A stretch of DNA of 64,000 nt from Clostridia bacterium (GTDB taxonomy: Bacteria; Bacillota; Clostridia; Peptostreptococcales; Anaerovoracaceae): contig CAAEEA010000081.1 in assembly GCA_900754795.1 (NCBI GenBank), forward strand, positions 1 to 64,000, given 5' to 3'. Below are positions 44,754 through 54,020 of this stretch, piece after piece. Under the pieces are notes generated by a model. The model ran no database searches. It worked only from the letters and a program-made list of their open reading frames with translations, and was not told the origin of the DNA. The position numbers and the translations under genes were made by a program. The stretch's first letter is position 1, and each line of letters opens with the position of its first letter.

Positions 44754-46190
44754 TTATTCAAATAATCTTATCCCAGCCAAATGCATACGCAGGTCAATAA
44801 GGTCAAATATATCCGTAGTATCGTTTTCATCTATATCTAAGGCTTTTTCGCTGCTATCTGACAGTTCAGATAAACCTGCTAAATGATTTCGCATATCTAT
44901 CAAATCAAATATACTGCACTTCCCGTCTCCGTCGCTGTCGCCTCTTACGACTATCACCGCCTGACCGATAGTCTTGCCGCCGCTGTCATGCACCGACAGC
45001 CTGTCTCCCGTGCCCACGGCGCCGGAGGTCATCTCCTTGCCCGATTCACTTAGGACTTTAAATGTATAACCATCCTTAACTTTCACATTTTTCTTAAATG
45101 TGGCGACAGACGTTTCAAGACTTACTCCGGTGACATAGTCTCCTATTTTATATTTATCGCTGACGGCAAAATCGCTTTCAATACCCGGAGCTTCGCTTAT
45201 CTTAAATGATACGAGCTGGTATCCGGTATATTTGCCCGTTCCTTTTACATAGGCGTAAGCTGTGCCGAGCGATCTGTTGTCTATGTATCCTACCAGATAA
45301 TCCGTACCCTCTTTAAGGGTCTTGTCACCGGACTTGACGGTAACAGCCGGTTCGTAATTTTTCTTTCCCTCGTACAGGGCGTCAGCCACGGTTATCTTGC
45401 AGCCTGCTATGGAAGAACCGGATGATGAAGTCTGCGGTGAAAGGTACATAAAGTTGCAGTCGGTTCTGCCGCTTATACCGTTTACAGATCCGTCGGAACC
45501 GTACTGCCATATCAGATACTCATAATCATACTGACAGCGATTGTAATACTGCGCGACCCATGACACATATTTTTCGCTTATCTGTTTGCCGTCCACGGAA
45601 TTTTCATAAAAAAGCAGGTTTGAATAAAATCCCGCGTCATATCCGGCCGCCTCAATAGTGTCGCAGAAAGCTCTCACGTTAGAAGTTCTCTGACTCTTAG
45701 ACAGGTTCTTTATTCTGCCCGGATTCGCCGAATCGCTGGCGTGCTCATAATCCATGAACACCGGAAGCTGCAGATCGTAACCTTCTATTTCCTGCAGTGT
45801 CCACCGGGCTTCTGCTTTGGCTTCGGCATTGGTCTTCGCCTGGGAGAAATAATAAACTCCCACCATTATGCCCGCCTTTTGCGCTCCTTTTATATTTTTG
45901 TCAAAATAATCGTCGGAATACATGGTGCCTGACGCGCCGTATCCTCTGCCTCCCACTCTTATGATGGCAAAATCCACCCCGTCTGCTTTTACCTTGTTCC
46001 AGTCTATGTTCCCCTGATAAGCGGACACGTCTATACCGTTGACGACAACCGAGCCGTCAAACTTTGAAGCGTGATTGTATGTTTTTCCGTTATAAGGTGA
46101 CTTGCCTGATCCGGCAAAGACAGTTAAAGGAGAAAAGCAAAACGTGAATATCAGCATCACAGTCAGGATAAAAACAAATTTTTTTCTCAT
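44754..46190 (-). CDS. GH25 lysozyme with C-terminal dockerin
   Basis: A 478-residue secreted enzyme. A signal peptide (about 1-26) is followed by a GH25 muramidase domain with the catalytic acidic residues in GIDVSAYQG and FMDYEHA, and then a beta domain of the type seen in clostridial surface proteins (EPAVTVKSGDKTLKEGTDY). Last is a type I dockerin with two Ca-binding repeats, DSDGDGKCSIFDL and DENDTTDIFDL, each followed by a RxHLAG helix. It cuts peptidoglycan glycan strands. The dockerin implies docking on a cohesin, and the only one seen nearby is the product of the next gene. Confidence 0.9.
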   Translation of the reverse strand: MRKKFVFILTVMLIFTFCFSPLTVFAGSGKSPYNGKTYNHASKFDGSVVVNGIDVSAYQGNIDWNKVKADGVDFAIIRVGGRGYGASGTMYSDDYFDKNIKGAQKAGIMVGVYYFSQAKTNAEAKAEARWTLQEIEGYDLQLPVFMDYEHASDSANPGRIKNLSKSQRTSNVRAFCDTIEAAGYDAGFYSNLLFYENSVDGKQISEKYVSWVAQYYNRCQYDYEYLIWQYGSDGSVNGISGRTDCNFMYLSPQTSSSGSSIAGCKITVADALYEGKKNYEPAVTVKSGDKTLKEGTDYLVGYIDNRSLGTAYAYVKGTGKYTGYQLVSFKISEAPGIESDFAVSDKYKIGDYVTGVSLETSVATFKKNVKVKDGYTFKVLSESGKEMTSGAVGTGDRLSVHDSGGKTIGQAVIVVRGDSDGDGKCSIFDLIDMRNHLAGLSELSDSSEKALDIDENDTTDIFDLIDLRMHLAGIRLFE

Positions 46191-46280
46191 ATCTTCACTC
46201 CCGTGGAAAATATTCTACTATAGAGCGGCGGTCTTTTCAACCGGATAACACAAGATACCCATGAGAATTTTTTCCTTATA

Positions 46281-47234
46281 CTATATCATTATTATCGCTC
46301 TCACCGGGCAGACCGGAGCACAGTAACCGCAGGTAAGGCATTTTTTCTCATCTATACGGGCAAGTCCTCTCTCACTGTAATATATTGCTTCTGACTGACA
46401 GGCCGCGCGGCAGAGACCGCAGCCCTCGCAGCTGTCTTCTTCAATCCACATTTTCTTTTCCGATACGTCCGGATTATACGAGGCGGGCAGCTTACCGTCA
46501 AAAAAGCTGACGGCGTCATCTATTTCTTTCGCCGACGAAAATCCTATCATGACCGAATCCACCTGGCACAGGGACAACGCGTACCCCAGGGCTTTTTGGT
46601 AATTCAGTGTCAGGTTGCCTCCGCCAAAGGCTTTCATGGACATTGTCCCTTTTCCCATATCACGGCACAGTCTGAGAGCCTCTTCCATGTCCCGCGCCGT
46701 TCCCTGCCGGCCGCCGTGACGTATTCCCAGACCCGCGTAATTTATGAGAGAAAACACTACGTCACATTCATTTATTCCAGCCATCTGCATGGTTACATCA
46801 ACGTTGTGAGTTGATACGCCGGCCGCGCGTATAATCCCCCGGGCTTTAACGTCGCAAAGGCACTCCCATGCTCCTGCCCGCTCCTCGAACTGTCCGGCGC
46901 GCACTTCGTGCATCAGAAAAATATCTATAACATCCGTATCAAGAGCTCTGCGAGCTTCTTCTATCGCGGCGCTCATTCCTTCATAATCCGCCGCGAGAGA
47001 TTTTGAACATACCACTGCCTTATGCCGCCCGGAACTCAGAGCGCGGCGGATATACGGATACGCTCTGTAATATTGCGCCGTGTCTATCAGATTTATTCCT
47101 TTGTCAAAGGCATGGCTGATCACGTCCGCTCCCTCTTTTAGAGGCAAATTTCTCTGATTGGGGCCTATCGCGAGTACGCCCATGCCTATGCGGCTCACCT
47201 CTAAGCCTGTATTTCCCAGTAATATGTTTTTCAT
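46281..47234 (-). CDS. Aldo/keto reductase with 4Fe-4S domain
   Basis: A 317-residue oxidoreductase: an aldo/keto reductase barrel (NLIDTAQYYRAYPYIRRAL, IDIFLMHEV) fused to a C-terminal two-cluster ferredoxin domain (CEGCGLCRAACQSEAI, CLTCGYCAPVCPVRAI). This fused form is common in anaerobes. It likely reduces an aldehyde or ketone with ferredoxin-linked electrons. Single gene, with intergenic gaps on both sides. Confidence 0.9.
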   Translation of the reverse strand: MKNILLGNTGLEVSRIGMGVLAIGPNQRNLPLKEGADVISHAFDKGINLIDTAQYYRAYPYIRRALSSGRHKAVVCSKSLAADYEGMSAAIEEARRALDTDVIDIFLMHEVRAGQFEERAGAWECLCDVKARGIIRAAGVSTHNVDVTMQMAGINECDVVFSLINYAGLGIRHGGRQGTARDMEEALRLCRDMGKGTMSMKAFGGGNLTLNYQKALGYALSLCQVDSVMIGFSSAKEIDDAVSFFDGKLPASYNPDVSEKKMWIEEDSCEGCGLCRAACQSEAIYYSERGLARIDEKKCLTCGYCAPVCPVRAIIMI

Positions 47235-47306
47235 GTGAAAATCCTTTCCTTTTAAATTATAATCGAGTATAATTATGATGTAAACATAATCTTTGGGGGT
47301 AAAAAA

Positions 47307-47945
47307 ATGCCAGATTCAAAGAATCTCGCCGCGGAGCCGGGCTTTGAGACGTTCAGACACGCCTACAGAGCCGCCATCAAAGAGGTCCGCACTAAAATCG
47401 AGATCCTCAGCGAAGATTTCGCGGTCAGACACGACTATAATCCTATCCACCATATGGAAAGGCGTCTGAAATCTCCGGAAAGCATAGAAGAGAAGCTGAC
47501 CCGCTACGGAAAGGAAATATCCATAGAATCCGCCCGCAAAAACATCATGGACATAGCCGGCATAAGGGTTGTGTGCAATTTTATTGATGACGTATATGCA
47601 ATGGCTGATATGATGCTTGAGCAAAATGACGTAAAGCTCGTCAACCGCAAAGATTACATAAGCAGTCCTAAAGAAAACGGTTACAGAAGCCTCCATCTCG
47701 TCATAGCCGTTCCCGTCTTTCTCCTTGACGGCTGCGAATATGTGCCGGTAGAGGTTCAGATCAGGACGGTCGCCATGGACTTCTGGGCCAGTCTTGAACA
47801 TCAGCTCAGATATAAAAAAGAAAAGGAACTTTCTCCGAAAGTTCATCAGGAACTGAAAGCGTGCGCGGAAGCAAGCGCCAATCTTGACAAGCGGATGCAG
47901 CTTTTGTTCGATGAAATAGCAAAATCAGACGGTTCCCGGGACTGA
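47307..47945 (+). CDS. Small alarmone synthetase (RelA/SpoT domain)
   Basis: A 212-residue (p)ppGpp synthetase with only the synthetase domain. Family motifs are HMERRLKSPESI, DIAGIRVVCNFIDDVY and NGYRSLHLVI, plus EVQIRT. The length matches RelQ/YjbM-type enzymes, which lack hydrolase and regulatory domains. It makes alarmones under stress. The ATG follows GGGGG. Confidence 0.9.
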   Translation: MPDSKNLAAEPGFETFRHAYRAAIKEVRTKIEILSEDFAVRHDYNPIHHMERRLKSPESIEEKLTRYGKEISIESARKNIMDIAGIRVVCNFIDDVYAMADMMLEQNDVKLVNRKDYISSPKENGYRSLHLVIAVPVFLLDGCEYVPVEVQIRTVAMDFWASLEHQLRYKKEKELSPKVHQELKACAEASANLDKRMQLLFDEIAKSDGSRD

Positions 47946-47958
47946 CAATCAAAAAAAT

Positions 47959-47983
47959 AAAAGCAGGATCAGATCCTGCTTTT
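47959..47983. terminator. Two-way terminator
   Basis: An 11-bp stem AAAAGCAGGAT/ATCCTGCTTTT with a 3-base loop, between convergent genes, with T-runs on both strands. Confidence 0.85.
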
Positions 47984-47985
47984 TG

Positions 47986-49017
47986 TTATGCCAGATAATA
48001 GAGATCATCGAGTTTTTGAAGTTTCATGAGAGCCCAGATTGCGTCGTTAACTTCCATTCTCGTATTCAGATATCCGAAACTGAAACGCGCCACGCCCCCG
48101 TCCGCTCCGAGCGCAGGTAGCATCATCGGGCAGTCACAGTCGCCGGCGCCTATGGCAATGTGGTTTTCTCTCATAAAATCTTTTATTTCTTTTGGAGAAA
48201 ATCCCTTAACTGTCACAGACACGGAAGGCACTCTTGTGTTTGTTCCAAAGTCACCGTAAACTTTGACGTCAGGCATTGAGCTTACAGACTCAAAAAATCT
48301 CTTTGCCAGTCTGTGCGGAAACACGCTTACGCCGTATATTCCTTTTTCCAGTATAAAATCCACGGCGGCTTTGAGCCGGCCGAGTTTTTCTTCAGAAGGC
48401 GTGCGCAGCATATCCGTAATCTCTCTGTCCGGTAAAATACCGTCTCTCAAACAGATCCCCCCTGTGCCCACAGGTCCCATCAGCTTCTTGTGACCCGAAA
48501 AGCAGAAAACGTCGATCTGCAGATCTTCAAGATTTACGGGGGTCGCTCCCGCGCTCTGACCGCCGTCAACTATAAGCAGAAGCCCGTGACGCCTCGCGAA
48601 CGCGCCGATTTTTTCCATATCGGCTATGTTTCCCGTCAGCGCGCAGCCATGAGAACAGACGATGACTTTTGTCTCAGGCTTTAAAGAACTCTCCAGCAGA
48701 TCATATCTGATCACTCCGTACTCGTTTACCGGGAGATATGTTACGCTGCTTCCGTCCTTTTCGGCTCCCGCGAGAGCCTCCAGCGTAGCCCTGTGCTCTG
48801 TGACCGTTGATATCACATGATCTCCGGACTTAACAAAACATTTTACCGCTGCTTTTACCGCTTCGCTGCCGCTCTCGGCAAACAATATGTTCTCAGGTTT
48901 TTTTACACCTAAAAGTCTGGCAATGCTCCCGGCGGCAGCGTAACTTGGAGCCGGAGGAGCTTCTTTTACGGCAGACAGATTAGAAACCGCTGTATACGCG
49001 TTATTTAAATATGCCAT
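47986..49017 (-). CDS. Class V aminotransferase / cysteine desulfurase-like
   Basis: A 343-residue PLP enzyme with the PLP lysine in CFSGHKKLMGPVGTGGI and the N-terminal AGSIARLLGV / FAESGSEAVK pattern. Some members desulfurate cysteine or selenocysteine; others act on different substrates. It is shorter than NifS/IscS and no scaffold gene is adjacent. It is two bases after an isochorismatase-like gene. Confidence 0.8.
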   Translation of the reverse strand: MAYLNNAYTAVSNLSAVKEAPPAPSYAAAGSIARLLGVKKPENILFAESGSEAVKAAVKCFVKSGDHVISTVTEHRATLEALAGAEKDGSSVTYLPVNEYGVIRYDLLESSLKPETKVIVCSHGCALTGNIADMEKIGAFARRHGLLLIVDGGQSAGATPVNLEDLQIDVFCFSGHKKLMGPVGTGGICLRDGILPDREITDMLRTPSEEKLGRLKAAVDFILEKGIYGVSVFPHRLAKRFFESVSSMPDVKVYGDFGTNTRVPSVSVTVKGFSPKEIKDFMRENHIAIGAGDCDCPMMLPALGADGGVARFSFGYLNTRMEVNDAIWALMKLQKLDDLYYLA

Positions 49018-49019
49018 AT

Positions 49020-49556
49020 CTACCTCTTCACTTCCACATGCACTGATCCCATTACATCAAGAGCCGCCTTCTGGAGATCGTCGTCATTGCTCGCCACGCA
49101 CCCCGCGTCGACTCTGATCGGCACTTCAGGCAACGCGGCTTTGGCGATCGCTATATTTGAAATTACACAGATATTGGTCACCACCCCGGCAAACTCGATG
49201 CTTTCAAAACTGTCCTTATGTCCTCGCAGATATTCGCCCAGTTCCCATGAACCAAATGTAGGCTTGTCAAAAGAAATATCTCCTTCCTCTCTGAGCTCTC
49301 CTATTCTGCCGTAAAGCTGCCAGCCTTTTGTCCCTTTTATGTAGTGAGGCACAGGAAGATGTTTTCCCTCCTGAGTATCCATATAATCTTCTCCGTGAGT
49401 ATCCATGGTGAAGATTATCTGGCCATTCTCTCCCATAGCCCTGTATTCTTTGATTTTTTCAGCCAGCTTTTCTTCAATCTTATGAGCCTGAGCGCATCCC
49501 AGCGCTCCATCCACAAAATCATTCTGGTAATCTACAACGATAAGCAGCTTTTTCAT
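49020..49556 (-). CDS. Isochorismatase/nicotinamidase-like cysteine hydrolase
   Basis: A 178-residue alpha/beta hydrolase with the catalytic Asp in VVDYQNDFV, Lys in the segment after GTKGWQL, and Cys in VVTNICVI. Nicotinamidases and isochorismatases share this triad. It begins with AGGAGG before ATG and runs into the class V aminotransferase gene with a gap of two bases. Confidence 0.85.
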   Translation of the reverse strand: MKKLLIVVDYQNDFVDGALGCAQAHKIEEKLAEKIKEYRAMGENGQIIFTMDTHGEDYMDTQEGKHLPVPHYIKGTKGWQLYGRIGELREEGDISFDKPTFGSWELGEYLRGHKDSFESIEFAGVVTNICVISNIAIAKAALPEVPIRVDAGCVASNDDDLQKAALDVMGSVHVEVKR

Positions 49557-49568
49557 TTTTTCCTCCTG

Positions 49569-50411
49569 TCAGACTTCAGACTGACTGCCCTCCGGCGCTA
49601 TGGCCTTCGTAAGTATCCAGTCTACCCATTCCACATAGTATTTGCCCAGCACGTGAGTATTGTCGCTGGTACATTCAGCTTTCAGATTGCCGTTTTCATC
49701 ATCGAATATCTCGTTAACATCAATATAGAATATCTTTTTGTTATCCGCAAGTTCAGATATCCTGCTGTTGAACTCATTGATGTTCGCGTTATTGAAAACG
49801 CTGTCGCTGTCGGATCTGCCGGCGGAAACATGCAGGTTAGCCTCAATAAAGATAAGAGCGTCCGGCGCTTTTGTCCTGATCCAGTTTATGAGATCAGCAT
49901 ATTTATCTACAGTATTGTCTCTGTTGTATCCCAGCTCGTTGATCCCCAGCATGACATAGATTTTGCCGTAACTTTTGGCGGACAGCAGTCCGTCCAGTGT
50001 ATATGTGCCGACTCCCGGCACGTTGACCGACTCGTCTCTTACATTATACACATTCATACCTGTAGTGGCAAAGAAATTTGGTCCCTGAGTCTGTCCGTAT
50101 TCTCTGAGTCCAACGGTTCTCGAATCTCCGATAAACAGAGCATCGTTGAGATAAGAGCTGTCCGCTGTCGTAAACGGAGCCGCGGAAGGGTCGGCTTTTT
50201 CAGGCTCAGGATTTGAAGGTTCTGCTGTTTCTCCTTCTTCTTTGCTCTCGTCATTGCCGCCGGAAGGTTCTTCCTGAGCGGGAGGAGCTTCCGCCGGCGT
50301 ATCCTCGCTGAGGCTGTCCACTATAAGCACTTTAAAAGAAACTATAGCAAACAAAACTACACAGGAGATCATTATTAAGATTGAAAAGGAATATCTTATA
50401 AAATTCTTCAT
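49569..50411 (-). CDS. SGNH/GDSL hydrolase, membrane-anchored
   Basis: A 280-residue protein with an N-terminal membrane helix (about 8-32), a Pro/Glu-rich linker and an extracytoplasmic SGNH domain: FIGDSRTVGL (Ser), LGINELG (Asn) and DNTHV (catalytic Asp/His). It lies eight bases after an MBOAT acyltransferase gene. MBOAT-SGNH pairs O-acetylate wall polymers, the SGNH partner completing transfer to the sugar. It is also 12 bases before the hydrolase gene. Confidence 0.87.
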   Translation of the reverse strand: MKNFIRYSFSILIMISCVVLFAIVSFKVLIVDSLSEDTPAEAPPAQEEPSGGNDESKEEGETAEPSNPEPEKADPSAAPFTTADSSYLNDALFIGDSRTVGLREYGQTQGPNFFATTGMNVYNVRDESVNVPGVGTYTLDGLLSAKSYGKIYVMLGINELGYNRDNTVDKYADLINWIRTKAPDALIFIEANLHVSAGRSDSDSVFNNANINEFNSRISELADNKKIFYIDVNEIFDDENGNLKAECTSDNTHVLGKYYVEWVDWILTKAIAPEGSQSEV

Positions 50412-50419
50412 AGTTCACC

Positions 50420-51826
50420 TTAAAATCTGAAATACAGGAACGGGTCGTTTAATCCAAGATAGATCAGATAAACGCTTACCCAGAAAACAACAAACAGTAC
50501 CGCGGTTCCGATTATGCCGTTTCTTACGCGGGCAAATATTCTTTCCGGAACAGAGGTGCTCATGATAAGACACACGATCATCAGGACACCGTATGTATCC
50601 CAGTATTTTTCAAAATCCCCGGCGAATACAGTATCGCTCTTAGTTCCGGCAAAATCAAACAGTCTCTCTATATATATGCCAAGCTGGTCTATATCCGTTA
50701 TCGCGAATATCATCCAGGACAGCGGTATCAGGAAAATCATATATATGTGTCCGAGAATTCTGACTCTGTCAAATAATTTCTTGAGCGCCGCTTTTTCCAC
50801 AGCTATGCATACAAACAGAAAAAGTCCCCAGATTATAAAGTTCCAGCCCGCTCCGTGCCAGAATCCCGTCAGAAGCCATACTATCAGCAGGTTCAGATAT
50901 ACCCGCGGCACAGCCCGTCTGTTACCTCCCAGAGGTATATACACATAGTCTCTGAACCAGCTTCCCAGAGTCATGTGCCATCTGCGCCAGAACTCTGTCA
51001 TTGTAAGCGATTCGTAAGGATGATCAAAGTTCTGCGGTATGGAATAGCCTATCATCCTGCCCAGACCCATGGCCATCATGGAATATCCGTAGAAATCAAA
51101 GTACAGCTGAAAACTGTAGGCAAATATACCCATCCACGCCACAGGCGATGAAATACTTTCAAACCCTATAGCCTGTATGTCGCTCCAGCAGCTTCCTATT
51201 CTGTCGGCAAGGAGCACTTTAAAGCCCAGCCCCATGGCGAACATCCTCAGTCCTCTGTCGAAATTCTCCATGGAAGCTGCTCTGTTTTTAAGATCTTTTC
51301 TGATTGTGGCGAAACGTGTTATCGGTCCCGTGGTGATTTTCGGGAACATGGTAAAATACGTTCCGAAAGACACGAAATTTCTTTCGGCCGCCACGTCGCG
51401 CCTGTATACGTCAACGAGATAAGAAATCGCCTGGAACGTATAGAAACTAATGCCTATGGGCAGCAGAAGCCCCCAGTGTTCCGTCACATTTCCGTCTCCG
51501 AACTTCTCAGACAGCAGGTTGATATTATCAATTATAAAGTCAGCGTACTTGAATACGCCCAGCCAGGCGAGATTGTAAAGTATGCCGGCCGCCAGGATAA
51601 ACCGCGGCTTTGAACTTTTTTCTACGGTCTTGCCCAGCGCGAAATTCACAAGAACAGAAAGCAGCAGTATCAATATATACTGAGGCTTGTCCCATGTTCC
51701 GGCAGCATAAAACGCGATACTTGACGCAAACAGCCAGAGGTTTCTCCACTGCGCGGGTATCGCGAAATATACTATCAAAAATACCGGTAAAAAAACAAGA
51801 ATAAATTCGATACTGCTGAAAACCAT
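50420..51826 (-). CDS. MBOAT family O-acyltransferase
   Basis: A 468-residue polytopic membrane protein with about 11 hydrophobic segments and the MBOAT motifs FWRRWHMTLGSWFRDYVYIPLGG and FWHGAGWNF (active-site His). AlgI, PatA and DltB belong here. It would move acyl groups across the membrane to the SGNH partner for wall-polymer O-acylation. The ribosome site GAGGGG is unusually far (about 16 bases) from the ATG. Confidence 0.92.
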   Translation of the reverse strand: MVFSSIEFILVFLPVFLIVYFAIPAQWRNLWLFASSIAFYAAGTWDKPQYILILLLSVLVNFALGKTVEKSSKPRFILAAGILYNLAWLGVFKYADFIIDNINLLSEKFGDGNVTEHWGLLLPIGISFYTFQAISYLVDVYRRDVAAERNFVSFGTYFTMFPKITTGPITRFATIRKDLKNRAASMENFDRGLRMFAMGLGFKVLLADRIGSCWSDIQAIGFESISSPVAWMGIFAYSFQLYFDFYGYSMMAMGLGRMIGYSIPQNFDHPYESLTMTEFWRRWHMTLGSWFRDYVYIPLGGNRRAVPRVYLNLLIVWLLTGFWHGAGWNFIIWGLFLFVCIAVEKAALKKLFDRVRILGHIYMIFLIPLSWMIFAITDIDQLGIYIERLFDFAGTKSDTVFAGDFEKYWDTYGVLMIVCLIMSTSVPERIFARVRNGIIGTAVLFVVFWVSVYLIYLGLNDPFLYFRF

Positions 51827-51945
51827 AAATAAAAAAAATTATCCCCTCTCAAAATACCCATGTTAAAGCGTTGTTTATTTATAATATCACAAAATATCGG
51901 TCTTTAACAGGACTTTTTTTGTTTTCACGTCAAAAAATGTCAATA

Positions 51946-51975
51946 AAAAATTTTGACCTTGCGGTCAAAATTTTT
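51946..51975 (-). terminator. Terminator after the response regulator gene
   Basis: A 13-bp stem AAAAATTTTGACC/GGTCAAAATTTTT with a 4-base TTGC loop, ending at the stop codon itself, followed on the minus strand by ATTGAC. Confidence 0.75.
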
Positions 51976-52688
51976 TAAAGAAGGTTTTCGTCTTCTATCA
52001 TTCTGTAACCGACTCCGAGCTCAGTGAAGATATATTCCGGCTCGCCCGGATTTTTTTCAAGTTTGCGGCGGATATTAGCCATGTTTACCCTCAATATTCT
52101 GTTATTGTCATCCGCGTAAGGTCCCCATACCTGTTCTATTAGGGATTTATACGTGATAACCTTTCCGGAATTCTGAGCGAGCATGGACACGATCTTATAT
52201 TCCACCCTGGTAAGATGCACTTCTTTGCCGTCTACGGTAACAAGCCTGCGTACAAAATCTATGGAAAGTCCTTTAGCAGAATACGGCCTGTTGCTGTTGA
52301 CTCTGTCATCCATTATCTTGTTGCTGTGGCGTATCGCCGTCCTGATCCTTGCCAGGAGCTCGTCTGTCCCGAAAGGTTTGGTGATATAATCATCAGCTCC
52401 CGCGTCCAGCGCGGCGACTTTCTCTTTTTCCTGTACTCTGGCGGAAATCACGATGATCGGCAGGCTCGACCATTCTCTCGTCTGCTTTATTACGTCAATG
52501 CCGTCCATATCAGGCAGACCCAGATCAAGAAGCACAAGATCCGGCAGAGCCGACGTCAGAATCGCCATGCCTTCCTTGCCGCTGACCGCCGTAATCGTCT
52601 TGTAATCGTTGGAATTCAGCGTCTTGGCAATAAAATCGCATATTGTCTTTTCGTCCTCTATTATCAGTATGGATACTTTCTGCTGCAT
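51975..52688 (-). CDS. KdpE-like response regulator
   Basis: A 237-residue OmpR-family regulator: receiver domain with the phosphoacceptor Asp in LVLLDLGLPDMDGIDV and a C-terminal winged HTH (VHLTRVEYKIVSMLAQNSGK). It resembles KdpE, which activates potassium-ATPase genes. No kdpFABC is in the window. The start at 52688 has CGGAGG upstream. Two bases after its kinase gene. Confidence 0.88.
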   Translation of the reverse strand: MQQKVSILIIEDEKTICDFIAKTLNSNDYKTITAVSGKEGMAILTSALPDLVLLDLGLPDMDGIDVIKQTREWSSLPIIVISARVQEKEKVAALDAGADDYITKPFGTDELLARIRTAIRHSNKIMDDRVNSNRPYSAKGLSIDFVRRLVTVDGKEVHLTRVEYKIVSMLAQNSGKVITYKSLIEQVWGPYADDNNRILRVNMANIRRKLEKNPGEPEYIFTELGVGYRMIEDENLL

Positions 52689-52690
52689 AT

Positions 52691-53833
52691 TTATTCCTCC
52701 GTTTCTTTTGGCAGACAAAAGTAAAATTCACTTCCGTCTCCGTGATTCTTTGCCATTATGTCTCCGCCGTGAGCGGTAACTATTGTCTTGCATATCGAAA
52801 GGCCTATTCCCATTCCCTTATGGCCGTCAGCCTTGGAATCCTGATATTTCTGATAGTCTTCCCCGTCAAATATGGTCTCTATTTTTTCTTCATCTATACC
52901 CACGCCGTAATCTTTTATATAAAACCATACGCGGTCGCCGTCATCTTTGACTCTCAATTCTACCGGTTTCATACTCTGAGCATGGATATAAGCGTTTTGC
53001 AGTATGTTTATTATAACCTGCTCTATGAGCATCGAATCCATCATCACCATCACTACGTCATCAGGCAGAAAGACTTTAAGCTGCGCCTTTGGAAAACGCT
53101 TGCGGAATCTTGCCACTGCTGAAGATACCACCTCGTCTACCGGCTCGAGATATTTCGTTACTTTGGCGGTCTCGTTGTTTATCCTCGTTACCGAAAGCAG
53201 GTTTTCGACCATGTTGAGGAGCCAGGACGCGTCGTTTTCGATGTTTTCGACTATCTCATGCTTCTCCGCGTCTGTCATGGTGTCTTCCATTTTCATATAC
53301 GACTCGCTGTTTCCGATTATACCGGTGAGCGGAGTTCTCAGATCGTGGGATATGGCTCTGAGCAGGTTGGCGCGCATCTTTTCTTTCTGAGCTTCCATCA
53401 GCTCTTTTTCCTGTTTTGCCAGAATAAATGACTGCTCTTTCATATTTGTCGTCATGGTCGATGTTATCGCGTAAATTATCAGCATCGAGACGAACGTTAT
53501 AGGATATCCTTCTATCGTAAAATTAAAATCCCAGTAAGGATATGTGAAGAGGAAGTTTACGCTGAGTATGGAAAAAACGCTGAACAGAACGCCCCACACA
53601 TATCCGTCGGTGTACCTGGCAACCAGTATTATTCCGAGTATGTAAAAAATCGCCATGTTGCTGTCGTAGTCCTTGGCGACAAATTCTCTGAAAGCGAGGG
53701 ATATGGCTGTCGTACCAAAAAAGACCCCGAAAAATGTAAGGAAATCCCTCTTATAATTTTTCGGAAGCATTTTTCTGACTGAAACGTCCTTTAGCATGTC
53801 CCGTTCAGAGCGGAGCCGTTTTCCTATGCCCAA
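52691..53833 (-). CDS. KdpD-like sensor histidine kinase, shortened
   Basis: A 380-residue kinase with four membrane segments (about 28-130, DUF4118 type, ending in NFNFTIEGYPITFVSML), then HisKA with ISHDLRTPLTGI and HATPase_c with NILQNAYIHA and GMGIGLSICK. It matches the C-terminal half of KdpD but lacks the large N-terminal KdpD and universal-stress domains. The start is TTG, eight bases after AGGAGGG. Confidence 0.88.
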   Translation of the reverse strand: MGIGKRLRSERDMLKDVSVRKMLPKNYKRDFLTFFGVFFGTTAISLAFREFVAKDYDSNMAIFYILGIILVARYTDGYVWGVLFSVFSILSVNFLFTYPYWDFNFTIEGYPITFVSMLIIYAITSTMTTNMKEQSFILAKQEKELMEAQKEKMRANLLRAISHDLRTPLTGIIGNSESYMKMEDTMTDAEKHEIVENIENDASWLLNMVENLLSVTRINNETAKVTKYLEPVDEVVSSAVARFRKRFPKAQLKVFLPDDVVMVMMDSMLIEQVIINILQNAYIHAQSMKPVELRVKDDGDRVWFYIKDYGVGIDEEKIETIFDGEDYQKYQDSKADGHKGMGIGLSICKTIVTAHGGDIMAKNHGDGSEFYFCLPKETEE

Positions 53834-54020
53834 TGTTTATTCCCTCCTCTCATATGATATATGCAACAGTGATTAAAATGTCGCTAAAAAATGAACTTCT
53901 CATTGATATTTTTATACTTATATAATAAATAAAACCCTGTTTTTTTTCAAGGGGGCATTTCACAAGGGGACAACGGGTGTCATAAAATGAAATATAACCA
54001 TGTAAGAAAGGAGATTTATC

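Noticed and set aside
53979..54006. A sigma-E promoter for cotJABC (GTCATAA, 13 bases, CATGTAAG)
   Set aside because: The match to the -10 is weak and the predicted start would fall within the ribosome site of cotJA.
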